Shown one piece after another: positions 1 through 8,028 of a stretch of 64,000 nt of DNA. Position 1 is the first letter of the stretch, and each line of letters begins with the position of its first letter. The stretch is from the NCBI GenBank assembly GCA_963810525.1, contig CAWENB010000002.1:248001-312000 (forward strand), written 5' to 3'. Below the pieces are notes generated by a model, which had not been told where the DNA came from, ran no database searches, and saw nothing but the letters and a program-made list of their open reading frames with translations. Both the position numbers and the translations under genes were made by a program. Source of the DNA: JAICLK01 sp963810525 (lineage in GTDB: Bacteria; Patescibacteriota; Saccharimonadia; Saccharimonadales; UBA4665).

Positions 1-501
1 GCGGTTAGTCGGTTTTACGAACAATGGGAATCTAAGACTGTGGTTAAAAGTTGGCTGGTTGATTCGCGATATGAAATATGCAGAGCTTTGCAGCCCGGCA
101 TTGATCACCATCTGCTTTGCTTCCGGCTTATCAAACTCGACAATAAGCGCATCCGTATCAGATCCTGTAAATTCAATGCCATTTTCTTTTAAATATGTCG
201 ATAGCCATACTTTGGGGCTATCGTCGTAGCTTTGTGATGGGTCTAAAAGGACGAGCTTCATACCCAGCACAACAATGTCCGGCTTCTTTGCTGCCAACTT
301 TTCAAGGTCAGCCATATCGTCGACGATTGTTATGCCAACTTTTGAATAGTGCTTACGCAGTATGGCACGTATACTGAGCCGCGCATCTTTTGCCATAGCG
401 TTAAGGCGTGGGTTACTCGACCCAACGATTTCAACATATGCATTAATCTTTTCCGTCGAAGCGCTCTGATTTCTCCTAAATATGCCGATCGATTTTTTCA
501 T
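1..501 (-). CDS. ATP-grasp ligase, D-Ala-D-Ala ligase-like, partial (N-terminal 167 residues)
   Basis: An open frame starts at ATG 501-499 and runs off the left edge without a stop. The translation begins MKKSIGIFRRNQ and contains a Rossmann-like segment (DIVVLGMKLVLLDPSQSYDD), then GIEFTGSD, a typical pre-ATP-grasp element, and ends in FPLFVKPTNR, which matches the F-P-x-x-V-K-P strand that starts the ATP-grasp fold of D-alanine-D-alanine ligases. Such enzymes join D-Ala residues for peptidoglycan precursors in the cytoplasm. Only the N-terminal half is visible, so the substrate is not proven; a related carboxylate-amine ligase is possible. The gene points away from the IS30 element to its right. 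Confidence 0.7.
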   Translation of the reverse strand, partial: MKKSIGIFRRNQSASTEKINAYVEIVGSSNPRLNAMAKDARLSIRAILRKHYSKVGITIVDDMADLEKLAAKKPDIVVLGMKLVLLDPSQSYDDSPKVWLSTYLKENGIEFTGSDTDALIVEFDKPEAKQMVINAGLQSSAYFISRINQPTFNHSLRFPLFVKPTNR

Positions 502-728
502 GTAAGTCTTTCTCAGCGAGTGCTGTAGTTATAAGGACATGAGCTAGATACGCAGATCAGTTGAATAGCCGAGCTACTTAACTGCGGGCGACCGATAACA
601 GATACTCGTCCTTGTTATAGCTGAAAGTATGTTTATTTTGATACAAGACTAACGCGCTTGGTGAGTTTTGTACGCCGAAGAGAAATGTATATATGATAAT
701 TATATCTTTTATTACGCAAGTTAGCAAG

Positions 729-1806
729 CCCGAATTAACCTTCAAAACGCAACCTAAGAAAACCTGAAGAGCCATGCGGCTTCCGCGTACGCTGTTGTTT
801 GCAAGAACTAACAGTAATACGGAGGTTGCCAGCATGGCTCACCATCACTTTACCCGAGATGACCGGGTTCTTCTAGCAAAACTAAAGACCGCCGGGCTCA
901 CGAACCAATCTTGTGCCTGCATCCTCAGGTTCCACCCTTCGTCTGTAGGTAGGGAGCTGCGTCGGGGCGCAGCTCCGACTGCGACCGGCTATGACATCCG
1001 CGTCGCCCGAAACCGCAACCGTCGGTTGAGGTATGCGGCCAACCAGCAGCACCGCAGGCTACACGACGCCGAGGCTGAGCAGCTCACGGCGCTCCTGCGG
1101 CAGTGTTACAGCCCCGAGCAGGCCGGACAGGCTGTTGGTTTGAGTCATAGTACGGTCTACCGCTGGCTCTGGGCACAACCCAAAGCTTTCTTGGCCACCA
1201 TGTGGCAGTTCCTGCGCCACAAGAAGCTCCGTCGGAAGTACGGCACCAAGCGCCGGGAACGGCAGCGAGAACTGCAGAAGAAACGCTGGATCGACTCACG
1301 TCCCCAATCAGTGAACGACCGGCTGTTCTACGGCCATTGGGAGGGCGACACCGTTCGCGGCAAAGGTAACTCCGGCTACCTCGTCACCCTGGTCGAACGG
1401 AAGAGCGGTTACGCCCTCGTCGGCTACATTTCGCAGGCCACCAAGGAGCAGTTCCGGACATGTGCTGAACAGCTGCTTGCCCCACTCCCGCGACATCTGA
1501 AACGTAGCCTGACGCTCGACAATGGCACAGAGATGCAAGACTTTGAGATACTGGAAAAACATACCGGTCTGACCGTCTACTTTGCCCACCCCTACCATTC
1601 CTGGGAACGGGGCAGCAACGAGAACTTCAATGGGCTGCTCCGGCAATTCTTTCCGAAAGGCTCCTCATTCGCTAACGTCACACAGGAGCAGGTTGACCTG
1701 GCGGCCAACCTGCTCAATACTAGACCGCGTAAACGACACGGCTACCAAAGCCCTGCCACGCTACTCAAGCCGTACTTAGCTGTTGCGATTTGAATGAGAA
1801 TTCAGG
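729..1806 (+). mobile_element. IS30-family insertion sequence
   Basis: The element carries one transposase gene. Its ends form an imperfect 25-bp inverted repeat: 729-753 (cccgaattaaccttcaaaac...) pairs with the complement of 1782-1806, with about 20 of 25 positions matching and gaatt and cgcaac conserved in both. The right repeat overlaps the last codons of the transposase. I could not settle a short target duplication; aagccc occurs near both ends. The boundaries are therefore approximate. Confidence 0.65.
834..1793 (+). CDS. IS30-family transposase
   Basis: A 319-residue DDE transposase that cuts and pastes its own element. The start MAHHHFTRDDR at 834 is preferred over 774 because it matches the family N-terminus, and ggaggttgcc lies just upstream. 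The helix-turn-helix region includes SSVGRELRRG, where IS30 proteins normally have S-T-I-S-R-E. The catalytic triad is visible: Asp172 in GHWEGDTV, Asp229 in LDNGTE and Glu263 in GSNENFNGLLRQFFPKG, with the 33-residue D-to-E spacing typical of IS30. The C-terminus NTRPRKRHGYQSPA is also classic. The frame is intact, so the element may be active. Confidence 0.93.
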   Translation: MAHHHFTRDDRVLLAKLKTAGLTNQSCACILRFHPSSVGRELRRGAAPTATGYDIRVARNRNRRLRYAANQQHRRLHDAEAEQLTALLRQCYSPEQAGQAVGLSHSTVYRWLWAQPKAFLATMWQFLRHKKLRRKYGTKRRERQRELQKKRWIDSRPQSVNDRLFYGHWEGDTVRGKGNSGYLVTLVERKSGYALVGYISQATKEQFRTCAEQLLAPLPRHLKRSLTLDNGTEMQDFEILEKHTGLTVYFAHPYHSWERGSNENFNGLLRQFFPKGSSFANVTQEQVDLAANLLNTRPRKRHGYQSPATLLKPYLAVAI

Positions 1807-1816
1807 AAGCCCAGAC

Positions 1817-1845
1817 TTGACATAACAAGTATTTAGTATTAAAAT
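1817..1845 (+). promoter_or_regulatory. Promoter, leaderless type
   Basis: A TTGACA (1817-1822), a 17-bp spacer and TAAAAT (1840-1845) form a near-consensus promoter. Only nine bases separate the -10 box from the ATG at 1855, so transcription should begin within two or three bases of the start codon. It lies just outside the right end of the IS30 element. Confidence 0.65.
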
Positions 1846-1854
1846 AATACTTTT

Positions 1855-2688
1855 ATGGCAAGTGATCAACAGCAATACAATCGCATGCAGGTGCGCTATG
1901 AGGCATTGCATGCCGAACATGCCTACAGCGTAGCCCCCGATGTCGGCAGGCTTGCTATCGTCACCATGTACCCTGATAATGTACAAATCCGGCGACCTGA
2001 AGACAGTTTGAGTTCGATCGACTTCGAAGCACGACGCCTCCAGGCCGCCCAAGAGGCCTTAGGTAAGACAACAATATATGCGGCACGCGCAACTGTCGGC
2101 GATTTCTGGGAAATTCTTGGCGACAGGAACATTTCGGACATCACCCTCATAGGTCTAGGGCAGCTCGGCAAAATCAGCCTCCGAACTTGGGAACGGGGGT
2201 CTACGGATCCCCAAAAACCGGCCGTACCGCAACCGACACTCAATTACTTTGATGCGATCTCGCATGACGGCAGACAGCCATCGATTACCCACTTAAAACA
2301 AGGCAGTTTTCATCAGCGTACGAGCGGTTTGATGCCAGCTACGCTAAATGTACCCTTTGCCTGGGGATTTATGGCTGATCGCAGCAAAATCTGGGGCTCT
2401 CCCCAAAGAGCATTTTACCCCCACAAGCACGATATAAACTTATCGGACGGAATCGTGAATATAGCTCAACATTTCGGCCTGCCGGAAGAAGCATTACGCA
2501 GCATGGAGTACTCCAACGCCAAGGTAGTATTCGGCAAACAAGAACCCCTTACCCGAGTCGCTCCCCGGTACCCGGTGCCCTCACTATTGCTCCCTATTTA
2601 TGACCGAATTCGGGACAATAAAAGAGCGCTCAGCTTGCACGAGGCAGTTCGTCGAAGATTGCGGGCCGCGGGGATAGTGGAATACTAG
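1855..2688 (+). CDS. Hypothetical protein, 277 aa
   Basis: I do not recognise this protein. It is soluble in appearance, has no signal peptide or membrane helix, and starts MASDQQQYNRMQVRYEALHAEHAY. The middle contains DITLIGLGQLGKISL and later FAWGFMADRSKIWG; the C-terminus is basic and helical (LHEAVRRRLRAAGI). There is no Shine-Dalgarno sequence, consistent with the leaderless promoter directly upstream. It stands alone between an IS element and a gene remnant. Confidence 0.6.
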   Translation: MASDQQQYNRMQVRYEALHAEHAYSVAPDVGRLAIVTMYPDNVQIRRPEDSLSSIDFEARRLQAAQEALGKTTIYAARATVGDFWEILGDRNISDITLIGLGQLGKISLRTWERGSTDPQKPAVPQPTLNYFDAISHDGRQPSITHLKQGSFHQRTSGLMPATLNVPFAWGFMADRSKIWGSPQRAFYPHKHDINLSDGIVNIAQHFGLPEEALRSMEYSNAKVVFGKQEPLTRVAPRYPVPSLLLPIYDRIRDNKRALSLHEAVRRRLRAAGIVEY

Positions 2689-2749
2689 CCGTAATCTACA
2701 TTGTTTATCATCACCTCAACCGGATGAGTATTACTTTAATACTCTGACT

Positions 2750-2845
2750 GACTTTACCGTAACCACCACCGGTATTCCCAATGCCACCATTACCGAGACC
2801 GGAGCGCTACCGAGTGGCCTGACCTTGGCCGACAAGAGACTATAG
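2750..2845 (+). pseudogene. Remnant of an Ig-like repeat (putative Ig / He_PIG type) surface protein
   Basis: A 31-codon frame ending at TAG 2843 reads DFTVTTTGIPNATITETG and then ALPSGLTLAD. This is the signature of the putative Ig repeat (FTVTTTGxPxPxITxxGxLPxGLTF) found in tandem in large bacterial surface proteins. No start codon or further repeat is nearby, so it is a leftover of a deleted gene. The remaining sequence of the 2689-3044 gap shows nothing else I can name. Confidence 0.6.
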
Positions 2846-3044
2846 GAGGGAGAATAAAACGTCACATGAATAAAGCTTAGATGAACTATCGCCGCAGTGT
2901 ATTGATCTGCCGAAAGACAGTAAATTGGCATTTGGGCGAATATCGTACCCCGTATTGAAGTACACGCTTACGATAGAGGCCTTTATTTCGCCTATAGATT
3001 TCTATGACATATACTTATACATAATAAAGCAGGGGGACTCGACT

Positions 3045-3530
3045 ATGGACAAAAAAGTATGGAGCACACTTGTAGCTCTAATCGTGGTGCTTATCATAGC
3101 TATTGGAGGCTATTCTATTTATCATAATTCGCACAAAACTACTTCCTCCAGTTCAAATACCGGCAATGCTACAAGCACCAGCACAAACAGTAACGTCGCA
3201 TCTGTTAATAATACAGTACTCATTACGAAGACCAGTTCTAGCCAAGGAAGCTATCTGACCAGTCCGAACGGCATGACGCTCTACACCTATAGTGCTGACG
3301 GCTATAACAGCAGTAATTGTAGCGGCGGCTGTCTCACGGCCTGGCCTGCGTACCAAGACAAAGGATCGACAACAAGCTTACCGGCTGGCGTTAGTACGAT
3401 TAAGCGTTCGGACAATGGACAGATTCAATATACCTACAAGGGCAAGCCGCTCTACTTCTACGTCGGCGATAAATCCGCCGGGCAAATAACCGGCAGCGGG
3501 ATTGCCGGCTGGTCCGTTGCTAAACCGTAA
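3045..3530 (+). CDS. Membrane-anchored secreted-repeat protein (PF03640-like)
   Basis: The 161-residue protein starts at ATG 3045 behind aggggg, not at the upstream in-frame codons. Residues 5-25 form one membrane helix (LVALIVVLIIAIGGYSIY), followed by a Ser/Thr/Asn-rich linker to about residue 55. The rest matches the secreted repeat of unknown function of COG4315/PF03640: MTLYTYSADG, CSGGCLTAWPAY, YTYKGKPLYFYVGD and GIAGWSV. Two cysteines (CSGGC) could form a disulfide. The protein should sit on the outer face of the membrane. Its function is unknown in the family. Confidence 0.8.
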   Translation: MDKKVWSTLVALIVVLIIAIGGYSIYHNSHKTTSSSSNTGNATSTSTNSNVASVNNTVLITKTSSSQGSYLTSPNGMTLYTYSADGYNSSNCSGGCLTAWPAYQDKGSTTSLPAGVSTIKRSDNGQIQYTYKGKPLYFYVGDKSAGQITGSGIAGWSVAKP

Positions 3531-3568
3531 CCCTTCGTTAGCCTCGGATTTTAAAGTATAAGGACGCC

Positions 3569-3682
3569 ATGATTCGACGTCGCAGCCGCAAGCACTATGG
3601 TACTATTCTATGTTCTGTGCGCCAGCTACTTAACATAGCTCCAAATCCCCAAGGACTATACGTTGTATTTCGTCTTGTTTAG
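3569..3682 (+). CDS. Possible 37-residue small protein
   Basis: A short frame, MIRRRSRKHYGTILCSVRQL..., opens behind aagga and a tataag box and closes with TAG at 3680. It is very basic at the N-terminus. Nothing else supports it, and it could be chance in an intergenic gap. Confidence 0.2.
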   Translation: MIRRRSRKHYGTILCSVRQLLNIAPNPQGLYVVFRLV

Positions 3683-4457
3683 AAAGTACCTAGTAGGACC
3701 CTTATGCAAAATGCAATCTTGACTTCTTGACCATCAATACAGAGATGACAGTAGCAAGTAGAGTCACTGACACTAGCACCGCAACATCCCGTTCTAGTTG
3801 ATCCGTCGAATTATAGAACATAGCCATCTGCAGCGCGTGGTTCGCATATGTTAGGGGTACAAATGCTGCAATATTCTGAAGCCACGGGGGTTCAAAAGCC
3901 AGCACACCTACTCCCCCCGCAAGGAAAAATAATGGTAACGCCGTATTCGTAGAGAGAGCATGCGCTGCCTGAATCTTCTTTACCCATACACCGACAGCAA
4001 GCCCAGTACTTGCGGCCATTAAGGACGTAAGCGATATAACGAGAAGCCCCGTTGGCCGATGTTCCCATGCCGGTAGCGTGCGCCATTTAAAAGCAATACA
4101 GATCCCAATCTCAAGTAACCCTGAACACAGACCTATTAAAAATCCGGCAACGATTTTCCCTAATGCAACGTCGCGATCCGACACGGGGGCGAGTAGAACC
4201 TCCTTAATGGTTTTTGATTCATATTCGCGTGCCATACTGACGGTTGTATTAACGAGTCCCGTAATGAGGATCATGAGGAGCAGGATCGGTACTACTTCAT
4301 ACTGGAATAACTGAATATCTTTGTGGCGTGAATCCTGCTCGTACATGGTCACTTTTATCGGGCTGGCCGCGGCTTGCGTCTTGTAATATTGTGTGATCGC
4401 CGTAGGAAATGAGCGCCTAATATCGTTCGTAAAGTCTAAATTGAGATTGTTAATTTC

Positions 4458-5546
4458 GGCTTAATAACAAAAACTGGTTGCTGCTAGCGCTTTAAGACGG
4501 ACAGATTTCTTTGTCATTGTTTTCGTTATTCTTGTAAGTACCAACTAAACAAGGAGTAACGAAGATGACTCGAAAGAGCTGTCCGTCTTGCTATTGTACC
4601 AACGTAAAGAAAAACGGTGTGAGGAACGGTCTACAGCGCTACGTCTGTCGTACCTGCCGTCGGTCATGGAGCAGTAAAGGCCGCCCTGGCCGTAAGCGAG
4701 CTACCCTATGGCACCAGTATGCCTTTGACGGTCGTACCGTGAACAGCTTGGCTAAAGAATACCGGAAAAGTACCGGTTGCATCCGCGCTCAACTCAATGG
4801 CTACAGCCCGCCACGCATCATCCAGAAACCGCGTACCGTAGCCGTCATAATGGATGTTACCTACTTTGGGGACTGGGGCCTCCTGGTTGTTATTGACCCA
4901 TATGCAGTGGCGACGCTTGGTGAGAATACGGTGCTGTATTACGCCACGGTAGACGGGACAGAACGCACCGTAGATTATGAGGTTGCAACAGATACGATTG
5001 AAGCAATGGGCTACAGTATCCTGGCGGTCACCATTGACGGCAGACGAGGCGTACGGACTATGCTGGAGGGCAAAGGCATACCGGTCCAGCATTGCCAGTT
5101 TCACCAGCTTATGACCATCACTCAATGTCTGACCAAGAAGCCACGACTGACGCAAAATATTGAGTTACGAGCGCTTGCCTTAACGCTCGCTCGGACAGAC
5201 GAACTAACGTTTGAGGATGCACTCGCTGGTTGGTACAAGAAACATGGGGCATGGCTCAAGGAGCGTGATCCGGTCACCAAAAGATATGCCCATGAGCGTA
5301 CCAGAAGAGCTTATTTTTCCTTGTGTCGCAACCTACCATATCTGTTCACCTACCAAGCCGATTACATACAGGAAAGTGGCATACGAGTAGCCAACACAAC
5401 GAGCCCATTAGACGGAAGATTCGGCGTCTGGAAAGACAAGCTCATACCCCACCGTGGAGCCTCAAAACAACGAATAATTACGATCCTCTGGAGTTTCTTC
5501 TCTAGAAAAACAGATTAGAGTAGACACCAGAATTTGGTGTTAAGCC
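4458..5546 (+). mobile_element. IS256-like (IS1249-type) element, copy 1
   Basis: The element is 1,089 bp and ends in inverted repeats (ggcttaataaca... and ...tggtgttaagcc). It is flanked by a perfect 8-bp direct repeat ttaatttc (4450-4457 and 5547-5554). An 8-bp duplication is the IS256-family norm. It interrupts the ABC-2 permease gene on the opposite strand. Copies 2 and 3 lie at 21152 and 23535. Confidence 0.93.
4565..5518 (+). CDS. IS256-like transposase with N-terminal zinc ribbon (copy 1)
   Basis: The 317-residue protein starts behind aaggagtaacgaag. Residues 5-35 form a zinc ribbon (CPSC...CRTC) used for DNA binding. The RNase-H core follows: first Asp in MDVTYFGDWG, second Asp in VTIDGRRG, then the CxxH insert of the family (QHCQFHQL), and a final segment NTTSPLDGRFGVWKDK...HRGAS. 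IS256/IS1249 enzymes usually have Glu in this last motif (TTN..LEG); here it reads LDG, so the triad would be D-D-D. The three copies in the window are almost identical and intact, which points to recent activity. Confidence 0.9.
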   Translation: MTRKSCPSCYCTNVKKNGVRNGLQRYVCRTCRRSWSSKGRPGRKRATLWHQYAFDGRTVNSLAKEYRKSTGCIRAQLNGYSPPRIIQKPRTVAVIMDVTYFGDWGLLVVIDPYAVATLGENTVLYYATVDGTERTVDYEVATDTIEAMGYSILAVTIDGRRGVRTMLEGKGIPVQHCQFHQLMTITQCLTKKPRLTQNIELRALALTLARTDELTFEDALAGWYKKHGAWLKERDPVTKRYAHERTRRAYFSLCRNLPYLFTYQADYIQESGIRVANTTSPLDGRFGVWKDKLIPHRGASKQRIITILWSFFSRKTD

Positions 5547-5929
5547 TTAATTTCAAACTTGACGGCGGTGGTTTTATGACTTGAAATTCTTTCTGTGAAA
5601 TCAATGGGTATCGTTATGATTGAACACACCTTAATCCCTTTGAGTAGTTTTTGGGCCTGTTGCGGGCCAGAATCCACAACACGGAATATATCCGACTGGT
5701 GAATGATCTTGGCCATCAACTGCCCTTGCGGGCCATGATCAAGCGTTACGAGCGCAACTGGACTGTGCGATACGGCCGCTGCTGCAAAAAATCCCGCTAC
5801 CAAGAATGCAATCGGCGGAAGCAAAGAGGCGACTATCAGCGAGCGGTTGCGTAACCAGACGCTTATGGTGTGCCGACAGATTATCCAGATTAATCGAAGT
5901 GAAGTCATCATTTACGTGCTCGTACTATG

Positions 5930-6195
5930 TCAACTGGTAATTTTTTTACGTAATACAAGAGTAGCGATAAGCATAAAGCCAAATGCAAAACCCATAAGGA
6001 TAACCGCACTCCAAGCTCCAAGCGTATTCGTGCTGTATCCATGAAAAGCATATTGCTCTCCCGCTATTGCATACGCAAGCGGGAAGAAGTGGGAGGTAAA
6101 ATCTATTACTGCAGTACTAAACGAAGGAGGACCTAATGGCCCGCTTATAAAGAAGACGAATAATGAAGAACCGAGTACGATAGCCAGATTCAGCG
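5930..6195 (-). pseudogene. C-terminal remnant of a second ABC-2 permease
   Basis: A minus-strand frame contains two or three membrane helices (LAIVLGSSLFVFFISG..., VILMGFAFGFMLIATLVL) and the GPLGPPSFS...FFPLAYAI pattern of the ABC-2 permease C-terminus. No proper start exists: the frame runs at about 6195 straight into a transposase fragment on the other strand. The 5' three quarters of the gene are missing, removed by the insertion or deletion at that junction. Confidence 0.65.
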
Positions 6196-6197
6196 GC

Positions 6198-6362
6198 CTC
6201 GCCAAATTACACGAAGGTATTGCTCTGCAGGTGTACTACTACAATACGAAGCGCATTCATACGGCTCTGAAGATGAGTCCGGCGGCTTACGCCGCTCGGC
6301 TCACGGAACAAAACACACAGACTCAAAGTTCAGACAAGGTGTTGCAGAAAACGGGAGGTTGA
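6198..6362 (+). pseudogene. C-terminal fragment of an integrase-core (IS3/IS481-type) transposase
   Basis: The frame reads LAKLHEGIALQVYYYNTKRI, then HTALKMSPAAYAARL, and ends with TGA 6360-6362. YYYNTKRIHTALKMSP is the typical tail of rve-domain transposases, after the catalytic Glu. No start, catalytic residues or inverted repeats remain. It abuts the truncated permease at 6195 and marks an old IS-mediated deletion. Confidence 0.7.
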
Positions 6363-6407
6363 CAAAGTGAATACGGCCTTTAAAGGTAAAAAATCCATAC
6401 GCCCTAA

Positions 6408-6968
6408 TTATTTTCGCCTCACATTTGCGCTAAGCCCGATAAAGGCCAGCAGGGCGGCGGTAAGCTGAAAAAGCGTCATGACCACGAAGAGACTCCTGAA
6501 ACCGTATAACCCCAGGATCAACCCGCCGATACTGGAACCGATCGCGGCAGCAAACATATTCCCGCTATCCAACCAAGCCCACTCTTCACTTTCCCTTCCT
6601 CTGTTTTGAACCTTTGCGAAAAGCGTTTTCTGTGCCGGGAAGAAAAGGCCCGATCCGATGGCCCCAAGCGCCAGGAAGACGATGAGCCCCTCCAGCGTCC
6701 GGACGCCGAGCAACGTCACGTCGCTGGCTACGAACATGACCAGTCCGGCTTTGATGAACTTTTCTTTCGGCCGTCTGTTCTGGAAACGACCCAGCACGAG
6801 TATGAGCAGTGCGGAAGCCAGGGAATACGCGCCCCATAACAGGCCGATATCTCGTGGTGATACCCCTAAACCTCGTGCATATAAAGCGTAGAGCGGCGCG
6901 AACGCATAGAAGCCGATCTGCATGACCAGAAAGGCGGTCAGAAGAAATTTGAGTTGTTTTTTAATCAT
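6408..6968 (-). CDS. MFS-type transporter of half length (186 aa)
   Basis: The protein opens MIKKQLKFLLTAFLVMQIGFYAFAP and contains about six membrane helices. The loop between helices 2 and 3 reads GRFQNRRPKEK, in the place of the MFS motif A (G-x-L-x-D-R-x-x-R-R). FFPAQKTLFAKV and SIGGLILGLYGF fit helices 4-6 of the N-terminal MFS half. It ends after the sixth helix with LSANVRRK, and no second half is found on either side. It could be a half-size transporter that dimerises or a truncated gene. The substrate cannot be told. Confidence 0.65.
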   Translation of the reverse strand: MIKKQLKFLLTAFLVMQIGFYAFAPLYALYARGLGVSPRDIGLLWGAYSLASALLILVLGRFQNRRPKEKFIKAGLVMFVASDVTLLGVRTLEGLIVFLALGAIGSGLFFPAQKTLFAKVQNRGRESEEWAWLDSGNMFAAAIGSSIGGLILGLYGFRSLFVVMTLFQLTAALLAFIGLSANVRRK

Positions 6969-7099
6969 ACTGTTTTTGGTTGCAACAAATTAATTGTACC
7001 AGCAAATCCCGTCATCTCCGTGCGGCCGAAGCTGAAAAACACCTTTGCTTTACCTTGCCATGGACTACCGCCTTACTAGGAAAACTCAAGATAAGGCGC

Positions 7100-7141
7100 T
7101 GGGATGAAAGGGTGTCCGGGCGCACTGATTTGCAGGTTCGA
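7100..7141 (+). other. tRNA-like remnant (left copy of a tRNA-type repeat)
   Basis: The stretch starts with tgggatg (7100-7106), which is an exact complement of catccca at 9263-9269, and ends with atttgcaggttcga (7128-7141), which resembles a T-loop and repeats with one change at 9243-9256. The T-stem does not pair, so this is not a working tRNA. It may be a decayed tRNA or an old attachment site. The rest of the 6969-7264 gap shows nothing further. Confidence 0.3.
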
Positions 7142-7264
7142 GCTCCCGAGAGCTCTTTTCGCTTATGATTTCGGCAGGTTTCCGTGAACCCCTGCTTCAG
7201 AGCGCTCAAACAGGATATGTTGTAATTACAGAAATAGCATTGTATAGTCTGCATTGACACGCTT

Positions 7265-7777
7265 ATGCGAGAGTTACTGCCAGCGCCAACATACCCCGCC
7301 ATTGCAGCCGGGCCGGAGAAGCAGACCGCACCGAGTATCCTGGTGCGGCCATTGATATGGTGTCCGGAAACGATGGTTCCCGGGTTACAACATTTGGTCA
7401 AAATTGATCTTGAGTGGATGAGTACGGACGGCATAGACCCTCACGAGTGGCCCTTCGAGGCTGAGGAGTACGCTTATGTCTGTACTTTGGGAGATCCCTG
7501 GGGGATCATTGGTGTTCGTGCGGTTCAAGATACGTCGATTGTCATACACCGGTTCGGGGGTTCATACGGGGAAGCACGGTTTATCGCTGAAGTTGATCCT
7601 CATCATCCGGCACTCACAAAAACTTTTTCACACCCTTTGCAACTAGGAATTTTTAACCCGATGGGTGTTCCGGTGACGGGAGAGGATATTGACGTCAGGA
7701 TAAGTGTCCCCGATCGGACTGACGTGGGTAGGCCGCTGCGTATTATACCTGGCGACGTAATTCTCGGTGACGAGTGA
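7265..7777 (+). CDS. Hypothetical protein, 170 aa
   Basis: I do not recognise it. It is a soluble, beta-rich protein with no signal peptide. Visible elements are FEAEEYAYVCTLGDPWGIIG, FGGSYGEARFIAEVDP and LQLGIFNPMGVPV, and the end is acidic (GDVILGDE). It stands alone between the tRNA-like remnant and a neprosin-like gene. Its start at ATG 7265 has no clear ribosome binding site. Confidence 0.55.
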   Translation: MRELLPAPTYPAIAAGPEKQTAPSILVRPLIWCPETMVPGLQHLVKIDLEWMSTDGIDPHEWPFEAEEYAYVCTLGDPWGIIGVRAVQDTSIVIHRFGGSYGEARFIAEVDPHHPALTKTFSHPLQLGIFNPMGVPVTGEDIDVRISVPDRTDVGRPLRIIPGDVILGDE

Positions 7778-8028
7778 TATACCGTCGCGAAACGGCAAAA
7801 AACACGAGTGGCTTGCATACTGCACAGCCCCTTTTTAATTTACGATAGACGGGGAAGGACGAGCATGTAGCTTATGATTTACGCCACGGAAGAACCGAAT
7901 TAGCTATTGCTAAAAAGCTGAAGATCGTCTTATGGAGCCGCCGAAAAAAGGCGTGGCCCAAAGCACGCGTGATGATGTCAATGACGGCATGCTACACTAA
8001 GTCGTAACACATAACGGCTGCCGATCCA

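Larger units (their letters stand above)
3702..5911 (-). pseudogene. ABC-2 type transporter permease split by an IS256-like element
   Basis: The 5' part (5911 to 5547) begins MMTSLRLIWIICRHTISVWLRN and has the first membrane helix. The 3' part (4449 to 3702) contains the ABC-2 core with five or six helices and the REYESKTIKEVLLAPVS cytoplasmic motif of the family. Removing the IS (4458-5546) plus one copy of the 8-bp duplication joins KFEI to NNLNLDF in frame and gives a 370-residue permease, the normal length. The insertion is therefore recent and the gene is inactive as an intact permease. It lay 18 bases downstream of a second permease remnant, so this was a two-permease export operon. Confidence 0.85.

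Noticed and set aside
578..835. 85-codon minus-strand frame before the IS30 transposase
   Set aside because: It crosses the IS30 left inverted repeat and has no family features. The 502-728 spacer otherwise shows nothing.
2925..3044. Upstream in-frame extension of the PF03640-like protein
   Set aside because: The first 40 residues have no family match and place the signal anchor inside the protein; ATG 3045 has a ribosome binding site.
7100..7160. Functional tRNA gene
   Set aside because: The T-stem and anticodon stem do not pair and the 3' acceptor strand is missing.
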